From assembly GCF_002874965.1 (NCBI RefSeq), contig NZ_CP025624.1, positions 2,232,001 to 2,296,000 of the forward strand: DNA of 64,000 bases, given 5' to 3'. Source of the stretch: Pseudomonas sp. NC02 (lineage in GTDB: Bacteria > Pseudomonadota > Gammaproteobacteria > Pseudomonadales > Pseudomonadaceae). Positions 48,125-56,745 of the stretch are shown piece after piece (positions within the stretch are counted from its first letter, which is position 1; every line of letters begins with the position of its first letter). The notes beneath the pieces are model-generated. The model was not told the origin of the DNA, ran no database searches, and was given only the letters and a program-made list of their open reading frames with translations. Made by a program: the position numbers and the translations under genes.

Positions 48125-48889
48125 ATGGAGGCGGCGAGCGCCAGTAACGGGCGGGTCGCGCTGGTGACCGGCGCGGCGCGGGGCATCGGCCTGGGGATTG
48201 CCGCCTGGTTGATCAGCGAAGGCTGGCAGGTGGTATTGACGGACCTGGACCGTGAGCGCGGTTCCAAGGTGTCCAAGGTGCTCGGCGACAACGCCTGGTT
48301 TATTACCATGGACGTGGCCGATGAGCGGCAGGTTGCCCAGGGGGTGGCCGAGGTACTTGGCCAGTTCGGGCGCCTGGATGCGCTGGTGTGCAATGCCGCT
48401 GTGGCCGACCCGCGCAACATCACCCTGGAAAGTCTCGACCTGGCTTACTGGAATCGTGTACTGGCGGTGAACCTCAGTGGTCCCATGTTGCTGGCCAAGC
48501 ACTGTGCGCCCTACCTGCGGGCCCACGGCGGCGCCATTGTCAACCTGGCGTCGACCCGGGCACGCCAGTCGGAACCGGACACCGAAGCCTATGCGGCGAG
48601 CAAGGGCGGTTTGCTGGCCCTGACCCACGCGTTGGCTATCAGCCTCGGGCCGGAAGTACGGGTCAATGCCGTCAGCCCGGGCTGGATCGATGCCCGTGAC
48701 CCGGCTGCACGCCGTGCCGAGCCGCTGACGGATGCGGATCACGCCCAGCACCCGGCGGGCAGGGTAGGCACTGTGGAAGACGTAGCGGCGATGGTGGCGT
48801 GGTTGCTGTCGCGCAATGCCGGGTTTGTCACCGGGCAAGAGTTCGTCGTCGACGGCGGCATGAGCAAGAAGATGATTTACACCGAGTAG
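48125..48889 (+). CDS. short-chain dehydrogenase/reductase (SDR)
   Basis: The 254-residue product is a classical SDR: cofactor loop [21 protein letters not shown], the catalytic serine in [20 protein letters not shown] with Tyr and Lys, and VSPGWIDA. Asp in LTDLDRERG after the second strand suggests NAD preference. I favour ATG 48125; GTG 48110, which overlaps the metZ stop, is the alternative. The overlap or near-overlap suggests co-transcription with metZ. Substrate unknown. Confidence 0.9.
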   Translation: MEAASASNGRVALVTGAARGIGLGIAAWLISEGWQVVLTDLDRERGSKVSKVLGDNAWFITMDVADERQVAQGVAEVLGQFGRLDALVCNAAVADPRNITLESLDLAYWNRVLAVNLSGPMLLAKHCAPYLRAHGGAIVNLASTRARQSEPDTEAYAASKGGLLALTHALAISLGPEVRVNAVSPGWIDARDPAARRAEPLTDADHAQHPAGRVGTVEDVAAMVAWLLSRNAGFVTGQEFVVDGGMSKKMIYTE

Positions 48890-48946
48890 GGCGGGTCGCG
48901 GTCCTGAAGCCATTTTGTCTTTTTCAGAAAAACTTCAAGCAGGCTA

Positions 48947-48975
48947 TTGACTTAGGTCCGCTACCTGCGTAAATT
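48947..48975 (+). promoter_or_regulatory. sigma-70 promoter of the tRNA-Val/Asp cluster
   Basis: TTGACT (48947-48952), a 17-bp spacer and TAAATT (48970-48975) lie 21 bp before the tRNA-Val start, the same spacing as at the tRNA-Ala promoter. Confidence 0.75.
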
Positions 48976-48996
48976 TCGCGGCCTCAACGAAGCAAA

Positions 48997-49072
48997 GGGT
49001 GATTAGCTCAGCTGGGAGAGCATCTGCCTTACAAGCAGAGGGTCGGCGGTTCGATCCCGTCATCACCCACCA
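48997..49072 (+). tRNA. tRNA-Val (TAC)
   Basis: This 76-nt cloverleaf has acceptor GGGTGAT/ATCACCC, anticodon loop CTTACAA (anticodon TAC), T-arm GGTTCGATCCC and encoded CCA. Confidence 0.97.
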
Positions 49073-49127
49073 CTTCTTGAGAGTTTTGCCCTAGGGCAAG
49101 ACGCAACGTTAAAGGTTGCACCGACGC

Positions 49128-49204
49128 GCAGCGGTAGTTCAGTCGGTTAGAATACCGGCCTGTCACGCCGGGGGTCGCGGGTTCGAGTCCCGTCCGCTGC
49201 GCCA
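49128..49204 (+). tRNA. tRNA-Asp (GTC), copy 1
   Basis: This 77-nt cloverleaf has acceptor GCAGCGG/CCGCTGC, anticodon loop CTGTCAC (anticodon GTC) and encoded CCA. Confidence 0.97.
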
Positions 49205-49309
49205 TATTTTCCAGGTCTGATGTTTCAGATTTGAGATTGAACAGCCAAGGCTGGTCAGTCAGATGTTTGAAGGCGGTTGAAGGTGACACTTCAGCAGTCT
49301 GAGCGATAC

Positions 49310-49386
49310 GCAGCGGTAGTTCAGTCGGTTAGAATACCGGCCTGTCACGCCGGGGGTCGCGGGTTCGAGTCCCGTCCGCTGCGCCA
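49310..49386 (+). tRNA. tRNA-Asp (GTC), copy 2
   Basis: The sequence is identical to the copy at 49128, but the spacer before it is not a clean duplicate, unlike the Ala/Glu pair at 16966-17478. Confidence 0.97.
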
Positions 49387-49459
49387 TATCTGTTCCAGGG
49401 CCCACTGAACGCCCTGAGACGCCAAAGCAAGCCGCTGGCTTGGTTGGATCGATAGCAAA

Positions 49460-49487
49460 GACCCTGGTCGAAAGACCGGGGTTTTTT
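49460..49487 (+). terminator. rho-independent terminator of the tRNA-Val/Asp cluster
   Basis: ACCCTGGTC and GACCGGGGT pair around GAAA (one G-T pair) and run into TTTTTT. Confidence 0.85.
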
Positions 49488-49552
49488 GTGTCTGCGATTG
49501 GGTGCCGGCGCGGCAAGTACAGGGGCCGGCAAGCCAGCCCCGTGGTCCGGGG

Positions 49553-50836
49553 TCAGAATCCCAGCTTGTCCCGCAACCCGTAATACCAGGCCCCCAGCGC
49601 CGCAAACGGCGTGCGCAACAGTTGTCCGCCGGGGAAGGGGTAGTGCGGCAGGCCGGCAAACGCATCAAAACGTTCTGCCTGGCCTCTCAGCGCTTCCGCC
49701 AGTACCTTGCCCGCCAAGTGGGTATACGTCACGCCATGGCCGCTACAGCCCTGGGAGTAGTAGATGTTATCCCCCAGGCGACCGACCTGCGGCAGGCGCG
49801 ACAAGGTCAGCAGGAAATTGCCGGTCCAGGCGTAGTCGATCTTCACGTCCTTGAGCTGCGGGAAGGCCTTGAGCATCTTCGGCCGGATGATCGCCTCGAT
49901 ATTCGCCGGGTCACGCGCGCCGTACACCACGCCACCGCCGAAGATCAGGCGCTTGTCGCTCGTCAGGCGGTAGTAGTCCAGCAGGTAATTGCAGTCCTCG
50001 ACGCAGTAATCCTGTGGCAGCAGCGTCTTCGCCAGTTCATCGCCCAGTGGTGCGGTGGTAATCACCTGCGTACCACACGGCATCGACTTGGCCGCCAGTT
50101 CCGGAACCAGGTTCCCCAGATAGGCGTTGCCCGCGACAATAATGAACTTGGCCCTGACCTTGCCGTGCGCCGTATGCACCACCGGATTGGCGCCGCGCTC
50201 GATGCGAGTCGCCGCCGACTGCTCATAAATCGTGCCGCCCAGGGACTCCACGGCTGCCGCTTCGCCCAGCGCCAGGTTCAGCGGGTGAATGTGCCCGCCG
50301 CTCATGTCGAGCAGGCCGCCCACATAGTTGTCACAGGCGACCACTTCTCGAATGCGCCGCTCGTCCAGCAGCTCCAGCTGGGTGTGGCCGTAGCGCTCCC
50401 ACAGGCGCTTCTGCGACTCCAGGTGGCCCATGTGCTTGCTGTTCAGTGCCGCAAATACACCGCCGTCCTTCAGATCGCACTGGATCTGATACTTGGCCAC
50501 CCGCTCCCGAATGATCCTGCCGCCTTCAAATGCCATGTCGCCGAGTAATTTCGCCTGCTGGGGGCCGACACTGCGCTCGATCACATCGATATCACGGCTG
50601 TAGCTGTTGACGATCTGCCCACCATTACGGCCCGACGCGCCAAAGCCTACCTTGGCAGCTTCCAGCACTGTCACGCTAAAGCCGTTTTCCAGCAGGAACA
50701 GCGCACTGGACAGGCCGGTATAACCGGCGCCAATCACGCACACATCGGTTTCGACTTCACCTTGCAGCTCTGGGCGAGGAGGTACCGCATTCGCAGACGC
50801 GGCGTAATACGACTGGGGGTAGGGGGTGTTCGCCAT
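49553..50836 (-). CDS. FAD-dependent amine oxidase (PuuB-like gamma-glutamylputrescine oxidase family)
   Basis: The 427-residue product is a DAO-type flavoprotein: dinucleotide-binding VCVIGAGYTGLSSALFLLEN near residue 32, GFGASGRNGGQIVNSYSRD, and C-terminal YSQGCSGHGVTYTHLAGKVL. These match the PuuB/OrdL group that oxidises gamma-glutamyl-polyamines, consistent with N-terminal YPQSYYAASA. Pseudomonas genomes hold several paralogues (pauB type), so the exact substrate is open. It is minus-strand and alone, between two tRNA loci. Confidence 0.85.
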   Translation of the reverse strand: MANTPYPQSYYAASANAVPPRPELQGEVETDVCVIGAGYTGLSSALFLLENGFSVTVLEAAKVGFGASGRNGGQIVNSYSRDIDVIERSVGPQQAKLLGDMAFEGGRIIRERVAKYQIQCDLKDGGVFAALNSKHMGHLESQKRLWERYGHTQLELLDERRIREVVACDNYVGGLLDMSGGHIHPLNLALGEAAAVESLGGTIYEQSAATRIERGANPVVHTAHGKVRAKFIIVAGNAYLGNLVPELAAKSMPCGTQVITTAPLGDELAKTLLPQDYCVEDCNYLLDYYRLTSDKRLIFGGGVVYGARDPANIEAIIRPKMLKAFPQLKDVKIDYAWTGNFLLTLSRLPQVGRLGDNIYYSQGCSGHGVTYTHLAGKVLAEALRGQAERFDAFAGLPHYPFPGGQLLRTPFAALGAWYYGLRDKLGF

Positions 50837-50978
50837 CCTGGAACCTCTGTTTTATATTTTTTACGAGTGCGCCGATCCTACCTGAGTTGAAAATCCGCTG
50901 CCAGCCGCCGGAAAATACGGTTGTGCTGGCCACAAATAAAAAATTCGCATATTCATAGGCTTAGCTGCAAAAAAGGTG

Positions 50979-51006
50979 TTGACACCCCTCGGGAATTCCG
51001 TAGAAT
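50979..51006 (+). promoter_or_regulatory. sigma-70 promoter of tRNA-Val (GAC)
   Basis: TTGACA (50979-50984), a 16-bp spacer and TAGAAT (51001-51006) lie 13 bp before the tRNA. Confidence 0.75.
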
Positions 51007-51019
51007 GCCGCCTCACAGC

Positions 51020-51096
51020 AGGCACGTAGCTCAGTTGGTTAGAGCACCACCTTGACATGGTGGGGGTCGTTGGTTCGAGTCCAATCGCGCCTACCA
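51020..51096 (+). tRNA. tRNA-Val (GAC) with an acceptor-stem mismatch
   Basis: This 77-nt cloverleaf has anticodon loop TTGACAT (anticodon GAC), T-arm GGTTCGAGTCC and encoded CCA. The acceptor strands are AGGCACG and CGCGCCT, which leaves an A-C mismatch at the fifth pair (5-68) where a G-C or A-T pair is expected. Confidence 0.93.
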
Positions 51097-51126
51097 AACA
51101 AAATCCGCTCTGCTGGGCGGTCTAGA

Positions 51127-51156
51127 AGGGCTCACCGAAAGGTGGGCCCTTTTTTG
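51127..51156 (+). terminator. rho-independent terminator after tRNA-Val (GAC)
   Basis: AAGGGCTCACC and GGTGGGCCCTT pair around GAAA and run into TTTTTT. Confidence 0.88.
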
Positions 51157-51181
51157 TTGCGATTTGCGAAGCCTTTACAAC

Positions 51182-51412
51182 CTACCCCCTCAGAATGACG
51201 ATTCGGCGGCTCCTCCTGGCTTGTCGATTTTTGTCCCGTTGCGCCTTTCTGAGCGTGCTTCGGCATCTTCTTTTCCCGTCTCCCATGAGCCTTACTGAAC
51301 GCGATAACGGCTTGATCACGCGTCCGGCGCGTGTGATGCGTATGTCGGTGTCTGTGGGCAATAAAGTGAGCATTGAGAGTGCTGCTTTTGTAGGATTTTT
51401 AGCTGTATGCAT
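51182..51412 (-). CDS. doubtful small basic protein
   Basis: A 76-residue frame beginning MHTAKNPTKAALSMLTLLPT ends in a strongly basic stretch (KAQRDKNRQARRSRR). Its ATG lies inside the LexA box and has no ribosome site; the next in-frame ATG at 51373 has none either. It could be a small SOS-controlled gene divergent from the beta-helix gene, or chance. No family recognised. Confidence 0.3.
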   Translation of the reverse strand: MHTAKNPTKAALSMLTLLPTDTDIRITRAGRVIKPLSRSVRLMGDGKRRCRSTLRKAQRDKNRQARRSRRIVILRG

Positions 51413-51418
51413 GTACAG
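51403..51418. promoter_or_regulatory. LexA (SOS) box
   Basis: CTGTATGCATGTACAG is a perfect 16-bp palindrome of the CTGT-N8-ACAG form bound by LexA. It ends 43 bp before the ATG of the beta-helix gene. The match is direct; SOS regulation is inferred. Confidence 0.8.
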
Positions 51419-51461
51419 TTGTTTCGCCGAAAAATGGCCATGGGAAATCAGGAGAAGTCAT

Positions 51462-52502
51462 ATGTCAATTTACATCGATACCCCTTATGTTTTTACCCCG
51501 AATCCTTCTGCGGATAACGGCCCTCAACTCCAGTCGGTGATGAAGGCCGGATACCGTTGGATTCAAATCAATGGCACTGACTGCCCGATCGGGACAACAG
51601 TCCTGCTAAACCGTGATGACAATTGGCCCTACAGTGGGCAGATCATCGAGCCAGCACCAGGGATCGATAAGGTCACTATCGACGTTTCAGGGATCGGTCG
51701 TAACCCGCTGGACCCAACAGATCCGAGTTATGCCGCCATCGACTACCAGGGTAATGTTCGCCCGGGCAGTTATCTGACCGCGCCGGCCTACGTCAATACG
51801 ACCGAAATCTCCGTGGCTGATACCACTCCGTACACAAACGGTTCCTGGATCGTCATCTCGGATGCTTCAACCGATTTTGCAACCTACCCGATGCCACTCG
51901 ACGGCCCGCTGGAGGTTCGCCAGGTTATTTATGTGCTGGCTAACTCATTGATTGTTAATCGCGTAATCAAACGTGATCATCCCCAGGGCGCAATCGTGGC
52001 TTTATGTGACCCGATTAAAAACGTGTACATCCGCAACCTTGAATTCACCGGGGACGCTGCGGTAGGGCTGCATCTGCACTACGCACAACACTGTGTGATC
52101 GAGAACATCACGTCGGTCGACTGGACTGGGCGCTGCATGCTGCTGCTGGACAACGGTGGTGAGTACAACACCATTCTTGATAGTTATTGCACGGCTACAG
52201 AGCCAGGTGTCGATCCTGAACAGACCGCCTGGGGTGTCGTCATCGAGGGGCAGGACTCTACCCGCGTGATTAATTCAGGTGGTGAAAATTGCGGCTTGGG
52301 GATGGGGATGAATTACAGCATTGATTGTGTGTCGATTAACGCAAGGGCTCGCCTCAATACAGTAAACGTTGGGGTCTATACCGCATCCATTCGTACGGGG
52401 TTCCTTCGACCTGCGACCGAATCCCCTCTGATCCTGGATAACGTCATCACTTCAGACTGCGTTGATTGCTATATGGTTGAACCCATACCTTTTTCCGGAT
52501 AA
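51462..52502 (+). CDS. right-handed beta-helix (pectate-lyase-like/tailspike-like) protein under a LexA box
   Basis: The 346-residue product begins MSIYIDTPYVFTPNPSADNG; the NGPQLQSVMKAGYRWIQING stretch recalls the first coil of pectate-lyase-3 or phage tailspike helices, and the rest shows recurring short strand-turn units (VYIRNLEFTG, CVIENITSVDWTG, NTILDSYCTA, TRVINSGGENCG). There is no signal peptide. AGGAG precedes ATG 51462. It is a single gene between tRNA-Val and gltS, less GC-rich than its neighbours, with a LexA box upstream and its own terminator. Polysaccharide binding or cleavage is possible; no function is shown. Confidence 0.7.
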   Translation: MSIYIDTPYVFTPNPSADNGPQLQSVMKAGYRWIQINGTDCPIGTTVLLNRDDNWPYSGQIIEPAPGIDKVTIDVSGIGRNPLDPTDPSYAAIDYQGNVRPGSYLTAPAYVNTTEISVADTTPYTNGSWIVISDASTDFATYPMPLDGPLEVRQVIYVLANSLIVNRVIKRDHPQGAIVALCDPIKNVYIRNLEFTGDAAVGLHLHYAQHCVIENITSVDWTGRCMLLLDNGGEYNTILDSYCTATEPGVDPEQTAWGVVIEGQDSTRVINSGGENCGLGMGMNYSIDCVSINARARLNTVNVGVYTASIRTGFLRPATESPLILDNVITSDCVDCYMVEPIPFSG

Positions 52503-52507
52503 TCATG

Positions 52508-52540
52508 GAAAAAAAGCCCGCATTGAGCGGGCTTTTTTAT
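52508..52540 (+). terminator. rho-independent terminator after the beta-helix gene
   Basis: AAAAAGCCCGC and GCGGGCTTTTTT form a strong stem around ATTGA. Confidence 0.9.
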
Positions 52541-52941
52541 TGGGAATATTTATTCCCAGGGTATAGGTTCGCGGCCAGCGCCGTTGCGACGCCCAGCAAC
52601 AGAGCGGCCGCAATTGTCCCTTGGTAATCATTGGCCAACACAGAAGCACGGCCAGGTAGGGCAGATTCGAATGGGCGCTGAGTCGGCAGGATGCCGCGGA
52701 CCTGTAAAGCGCCCGTCCAGACGCAGTTCTGCAGCCCTTGTCATGCACTCGATTTTCTCGTCTTGCCCCTTCAGATTGCGCTTCGCAAGTCTTTCGCCTG
52801 AATGTCCTGGGGATTCCGTTCGGCAACGTTAGGACTTTTCCGAGGTTAAAGATGGCGTCGTACTACTACTCTTCCTGTGTTGTTCCGAAGGATCGATAGG
52901 CCTGCCCCGATTCGTCATAAATAACTACAGAGAGCTGCCCC
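52541..52941. other. intergenic region before gltS with no supported gene
   Basis: These 401 bases hold no gene I can support. A 107-residue minus-strand frame crosses them but includes the terminator hairpin and has no family resemblance. The gltS promoter must lie near the right end, which is A/T-richer (CGTCATAAATAACTACAGAG). Confidence 0.5.
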
Positions 52942-54153
52942 ATGCTTCAACTCGACTTCTATTCAACGCTGGTCGCCGCCTCCCTGGTGCTTTTACTTGG
53001 GCGCGGGCTGGTCGCTCGAGTCGGTTTCCTGCGCACTTACAATATTCCGGAGCCGGTGGCCGGCGGTTTAGTGGTGGCGGTGCTGCTCCTGGTCCTGCGT
53101 ATGCTCGCTGGCATTGAGGTCCGGTTTGATTCGTCGCTGCAGACGCCACTGATGTTGGCTTTCTTTGCCACCATTGGTTTGAATGCGGATTTCGCCAGCC
53201 TGAAGAAAGGCGGGCGGGTGCTGGGGATTTTCCTGCTGGTGGTGACGGCGCTCCTGGTGGTCCAGAACGCGATGGGGATTGCGCTGGCCAAGGCGCTGGG
53301 GCTCGATCCGTTGATGGGGTTGTTGGCGGGCTCCATTACGCTGTCGGGTGGGCACGGGACCGGCGCGGCCTGGGGCGCGGTGTTCAGCGAGAAGTATGGC
53401 GTGGCGTCGGCGTCCGAACTGGCCATTGCTTCCGCGACCTTTGGCCTGGTGCTCGGCGGCCTGATTGGCGGCCCGGTCGCTCGCCTGCTGATCAAGCGCG
53501 TCCAGACGCCCGCCCTGGCGCCGGTACAACCGCTAGGGCCAAAAGGATTCGAGCAGCCGAATCAAGAGCGCATGATCACCTCCTTCTCGTTTATCGAGAC
53601 CCTGGCGCTGCTCGCCATCAGCCTGCAAGTGGGCACGTTCCTCAGCGGTTTTATCCAGGGCACGGCCTTTGAGCTGCCGACGTTTGTGTGTGTCTTGTTT
53701 GTCGGTGTGGTGTTGCGTAATGGCCTGTCGGCGCTGGGCTGGCACCAGGTATTCGAGCGCGAAGTCTCAGTGCTCGGGAATGTCAGCCTGTCGTTGTTCC
53801 TGGCGATTGCATTGATGTCGCTCAAGCTCTGGGACCTCGCCGCGCTGGCCCTGCCGATTTTCATCCTGCTGGCTGCGCAGGCGTTGATGATGGCGCTGTT
53901 TGCGATTTTCGTGACGTTCCGGGTGATGGGGAGCAACTATGACGCGGCGGTCCTGGCGGCGGGGCACTGCGGTTTCGGGCTCGGTGCCACGCCAACTGCC
54001 ATTGCGAACATGCAGGCGGTGACCCAGCGTTTCGGGCCATCGCAGATTGCATTTCTGGTGGTGCCGATGGTGGGCGCCTTTTTCATCGATATCACCAATG
54101 CGATCGTGATCAAGTTGTACCTGGCGCTGCCGTTCCTGGGCGTCGCGGGATAA
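52942..54153 (+). CDS. gltS: sodium/glutamate symporter
   Basis: The 403-residue product is a hydrophobic carrier with the ESS-family repeats: N-terminal TYNIPEPVAGGLVVAVLLLV, the re-entrant-loop-like GSITLSGGHGTGAAWGAVFS, and the C-terminal equivalent LAAGHCGFGLGATPTAIANM. It imports glutamate with sodium across the inner membrane. Length is normal. It stands alone, convergent with the secreted hydrolase gene. Confidence 0.95.
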   Translation: MLQLDFYSTLVAASLVLLLGRGLVARVGFLRTYNIPEPVAGGLVVAVLLLVLRMLAGIEVRFDSSLQTPLMLAFFATIGLNADFASLKKGGRVLGIFLLVVTALLVVQNAMGIALAKALGLDPLMGLLAGSITLSGGHGTGAAWGAVFSEKYGVASASELAIASATFGLVLGGLIGGPVARLLIKRVQTPALAPVQPLGPKGFEQPNQERMITSFSFIETLALLAISLQVGTFLSGFIQGTAFELPTFVCVLFVGVVLRNGLSALGWHQVFEREVSVLGNVSLSLFLAIALMSLKLWDLAALALPIFILLAAQALMMALFAIFVTFRVMGSNYDAAVLAAGHCGFGLGATPTAIANMQAVTQRFGPSQIAFLVVPMVGAFFIDITNAIVIKLYLALPFLGVAG

Positions 54154-54176
54154 ACGCGGTTTACCGGATTTGCCGT

Positions 54177-55364
54177 TTAATGACTCGCCAGGTCCTGCTT
54201 GCCCAGGACCTCGTCAATCACCCCAAGCTGCCAGGTGAAATACGGATTGAACGTCAACCGCGCGTGCATCTTGCCCGGCTCACGGTAGCCCCAGTCCGAA
54301 TACCACACGTCGGCCCCTTGTTCGCAGGCGCGGGTTGCGTCGTCCGTCTGGCCGTTCCAGCAAAACCGCAGGCTGCCCTGTTCGCCATACAGAGCGTTGT
54401 CGGGTGAGAACAGCAACCCCATGTGGGAGAACTGGCTGATCCGCAACTCCGGCAGGTAGTCGGTACGCGCTTTTACACGGCGGGTATCCCAGGCGCTCTC
54501 TGGCAATGTGCCGTACCAGGCGAGGCGGCTATGGGGGTTGCTGAAGCGTTGCTGGAAGGTGTCCAGCACGTAGTGCGTATCGAGTACTGAGTCGTGGGCT
54601 GCGACGGCAATGAACACCGGCTTGTCATAGGGGCGCCGCTCCAGGTCCTGGCGGGCTAGCCGGCTGCTGCGGTAGAACTGGGCAAAACCGTTGGTGGGCA
54701 CTGTCATGTAGCGCACCAGGCTCTGTTGTGGCCGGCTGGCGTCTGGCGCCAGCAGCCAGGGGCGCGCCCAACTGATCAGGGGTGTCAGCCAGTCGTAGGT
54801 CATGCTGGACTGGAACGCGGGAGAGAACAGCAGCAGCCCCGCGACGTCGTCGTGTTTGTAGGCGTAGTCGAGTACCAGGTTGGCGCCGGTGGAAAAGCCG
54901 CCGAGGTAGATTTCTCCTACCTCTGCGCGAAGGATCGCAGCCTGTTCGTCCACCACCCGGCGCCAGTCTTCCATGCGCACCTGCAGCATGTCGGCCGGTT
55001 GCGTGCCGTGGCCGGGCAGCAGCACGGTCCTGACCAGGAAGCCGCGGGCGGCCAGTGCGCTGCCGATATCGTGGAAAGACCAGGGTGAGTCGCCCAGGCC
55101 ATGCACGAGAATGATCCCGCGCTTGGGGGCACCCGCCGGGCGCCATTCCTGCGGGGCGTTCCAGTTGAGTTCGGCAGCCTTGTCGATGCCCTGGAAGTCA
55201 CGATGGTCCCGCAGCCATTGCAAGGTAGCGGCGCGATACGCTTCGAATGATTTCTGGCCAAGCGGCATGCCCGGTTCTGCGAGGGCTGTCGTGCAGAGCA
55301 ATAGGGCGAGCATGCCGCAAGCAATGCTTCGGAGCGTTCTGCGCATCGATGGACGGGGCTGCAT
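54177..55364 (-). CDS. secreted alpha/beta-fold hydrolase (lipase/esterase-like)
   Basis: The product (395 residues from ATG 55364) has a signal peptide (MRRTLRSIACGMLALLLCTT, cleavage near ALA), then an alpha/beta hydrolase: GIILVHGLGDSPWSFHDIGS, LLPGHGTQPADML, the nucleophile elbow LGGFSTGANLVLDY, an acidic site in AAHDSVLDTHYVLD and a histidine in SQFSHMGLLF. It is probably periplasmic or secreted. The start is uncertain: TTG at 55382 and ATG 55346 are alternatives and none has a strong ribosome site. Substrate unknown. Confidence 0.85.
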   Translation of the reverse strand: MQPRPSMRRTLRSIACGMLALLLCTTALAEPGMPLGQKSFEAYRAATLQWLRDHRDFQGIDKAAELNWNAPQEWRPAGAPKRGIILVHGLGDSPWSFHDIGSALAARGFLVRTVLLPGHGTQPADMLQVRMEDWRRVVDEQAAILRAEVGEIYLGGFSTGANLVLDYAYKHDDVAGLLLFSPAFQSSMTYDWLTPLISWARPWLLAPDASRPQQSLVRYMTVPTNGFAQFYRSSRLARQDLERRPYDKPVFIAVAAHDSVLDTHYVLDTFQQRFSNPHSRLAWYGTLPESAWDTRRVKARTDYLPELRISQFSHMGLLFSPDNALYGEQGSLRFCWNGQTDDATRACEQGADVWYSDWGYREPGKMHARLTFNPYFTWQLGVIDEVLGKQDLASH

Positions 55365-55482
55365 ACAGGTTTGATCGTTCAAGGCAGGTTCTCAACGGAG
55401 CGTAACCGTAAGGTCATGCACGATAATGACCTGCCTTGTATCGCCGAAAGTGCGAAACAGTAGCAAGACGTTTCCGATGATC

Positions 55483-56742
55483 TCAGAATCGATCCAGCCG
55501 GTAGGGCCCAAGTGCCGGCAGCCCGTTGGACGCGGCCGCAGGCGATGCCAGCCGTGCAATCAACTCCGCCGTCACCGCAGCCTGCGTCAGGCCCAAATGC
55601 TGATGCCCAAAGGCAAGCAGCACCTTGCCCTCGCACACCTTGTCGATAATCGGCAGCGAGTCCGGCAGGGAAGGGCGAAACCCCATCCACGGCGTCGCGT
55701 CCTCGGCACTCAAGTCACGACGAAACAGCCCCTGGCTCAGTCGATGCAACTGCCACGCGCGTTCCATGTTCGGTGGGCGATCAAGGCCGGCGAACTCCAC
55801 GGTACCTGCCAGCCGCAATCCGCCGTCCATGGGCGTCATGATGAACTTGCGCTCCAATGACGTGACCGCAAACGGCAACCGTCCATGCTCATGGGGCAAC
55901 ATCAGGTGATAGCCGCGCTCTGTATCCAGCGGGACCTTTTTGCCAGTCAGTGCGCCGGTCAGGCTGGCTGAGTGCGCACCGCATGCGATCAACACCTGGC
56001 GCGCGGCCACGGTGCCTTGGTCGGTCCGCAATGAAACACCGTGCTCGTCCAGCTTCCCGCCCACGACCTGGCGCTTGAGAAATTGCACCCCGCTGGCCTT
56101 GGCCGCTTCCATCAGCTCGCAAACCACCCCATAGGGATCGAGAAAATGCCCGGTGCGAGGAAAGAACAACCCGCCCTGAATCCCTTTGCTGAGTTGTGGC
56201 GCCGCGTCCTGCACCACGCTGGCGTGCCAGTGGTCCACCGGCACTTCCTGCTGACTCATGCGTGCCTGCAATGCATCAATGGCCTGTCGCGACTCGGCGC
56301 GCTCGAAGACCAGCAACGAGCCGTCTTCGCGCATCAGGTGCGGGCGCTCGATGCTGCCCAGCAGCCGGTGCCAGGCGCCCAGGCTGCCTTCATTGAGCGC
56401 GCGGATCCCGGCGACGGTGCGCTGGAAGGGCGCCGGGCGCAGGTTCAGCAGCAGCCGGGTAAACCACGGCAGTGCACGCGGCAGGTATTTCCAGTCCAGG
56501 CGCAGCGGGCCCATCGGGTCCATGAGCATGGCGGGCAAACGCGACAGGATCGACGCATCCGCGATGGGGAACACTTGCTCGGTCGCCAGGTGGCCGGCAT
56601 TGCCGAACGAGGCGCCGTGGCCGGGTTCCTGCTGATCGATGATGACCACCCGCCGGCCCTGGCGCGCCAGTTGCAGCGCGCAGGCGACGCCGATGATGCC
56701 GGCGCCCACTACGGCGACGTCTGGCATGACGTTATCGGACAT
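55483..56742 (-). CDS. FAD-dependent D-hydroxyproline dehydrogenase (D-amino-acid dehydrogenase family)
   Basis: The 419-residue product has a DAO fold: VAVVGAGIIGVACALQLARQ at about residue 8, GASFGNAGHLATEQV, and C-terminal GHQHLGLTQAAVTAELIA. Alone it would be called a D-amino-acid dehydrogenase; its place 3 nt after the semialdehyde dehydrogenase gene and within a hydroxyproline cluster argues that it oxidises cis-4-hydroxy-D-proline to pyrroline-4-hydroxy-2-carboxylate. It is a single-chain form, not the multi-subunit enzyme reported in P. aeruginosa. Electrons probably pass to the respiratory chain. Confidence 0.85.
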   Translation of the reverse strand: MSDNVMPDVAVVGAGIIGVACALQLARQGRRVVIIDQQEPGHGASFGNAGHLATEQVFPIADASILSRLPAMLMDPMGPLRLDWKYLPRALPWFTRLLLNLRPAPFQRTVAGIRALNEGSLGAWHRLLGSIERPHLMREDGSLLVFERAESRQAIDALQARMSQQEVPVDHWHASVVQDAAPQLSKGIQGGLFFPRTGHFLDPYGVVCELMEAAKASGVQFLKRQVVGGKLDEHGVSLRTDQGTVAARQVLIACGAHSASLTGALTGKKVPLDTERGYHLMLPHEHGRLPFAVTSLERKFIMTPMDGGLRLAGTVEFAGLDRPPNMERAWQLHRLSQGLFRRDLSAEDATPWMGFRPSLPDSLPIIDKVCEGKVLLAFGHQHLGLTQAAVTAELIARLASPAAASNGLPALGPYRLDRF

Positions 56743-56745
56743 GTT

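Noticed and set aside
52503-52826. A 107-residue minus-strand frame beginning MPNGIPRTFRRKTCEAQSEG
   Set aside because: It runs through the terminator of the beta-helix gene, has no ribosome site and no recognisable pattern.
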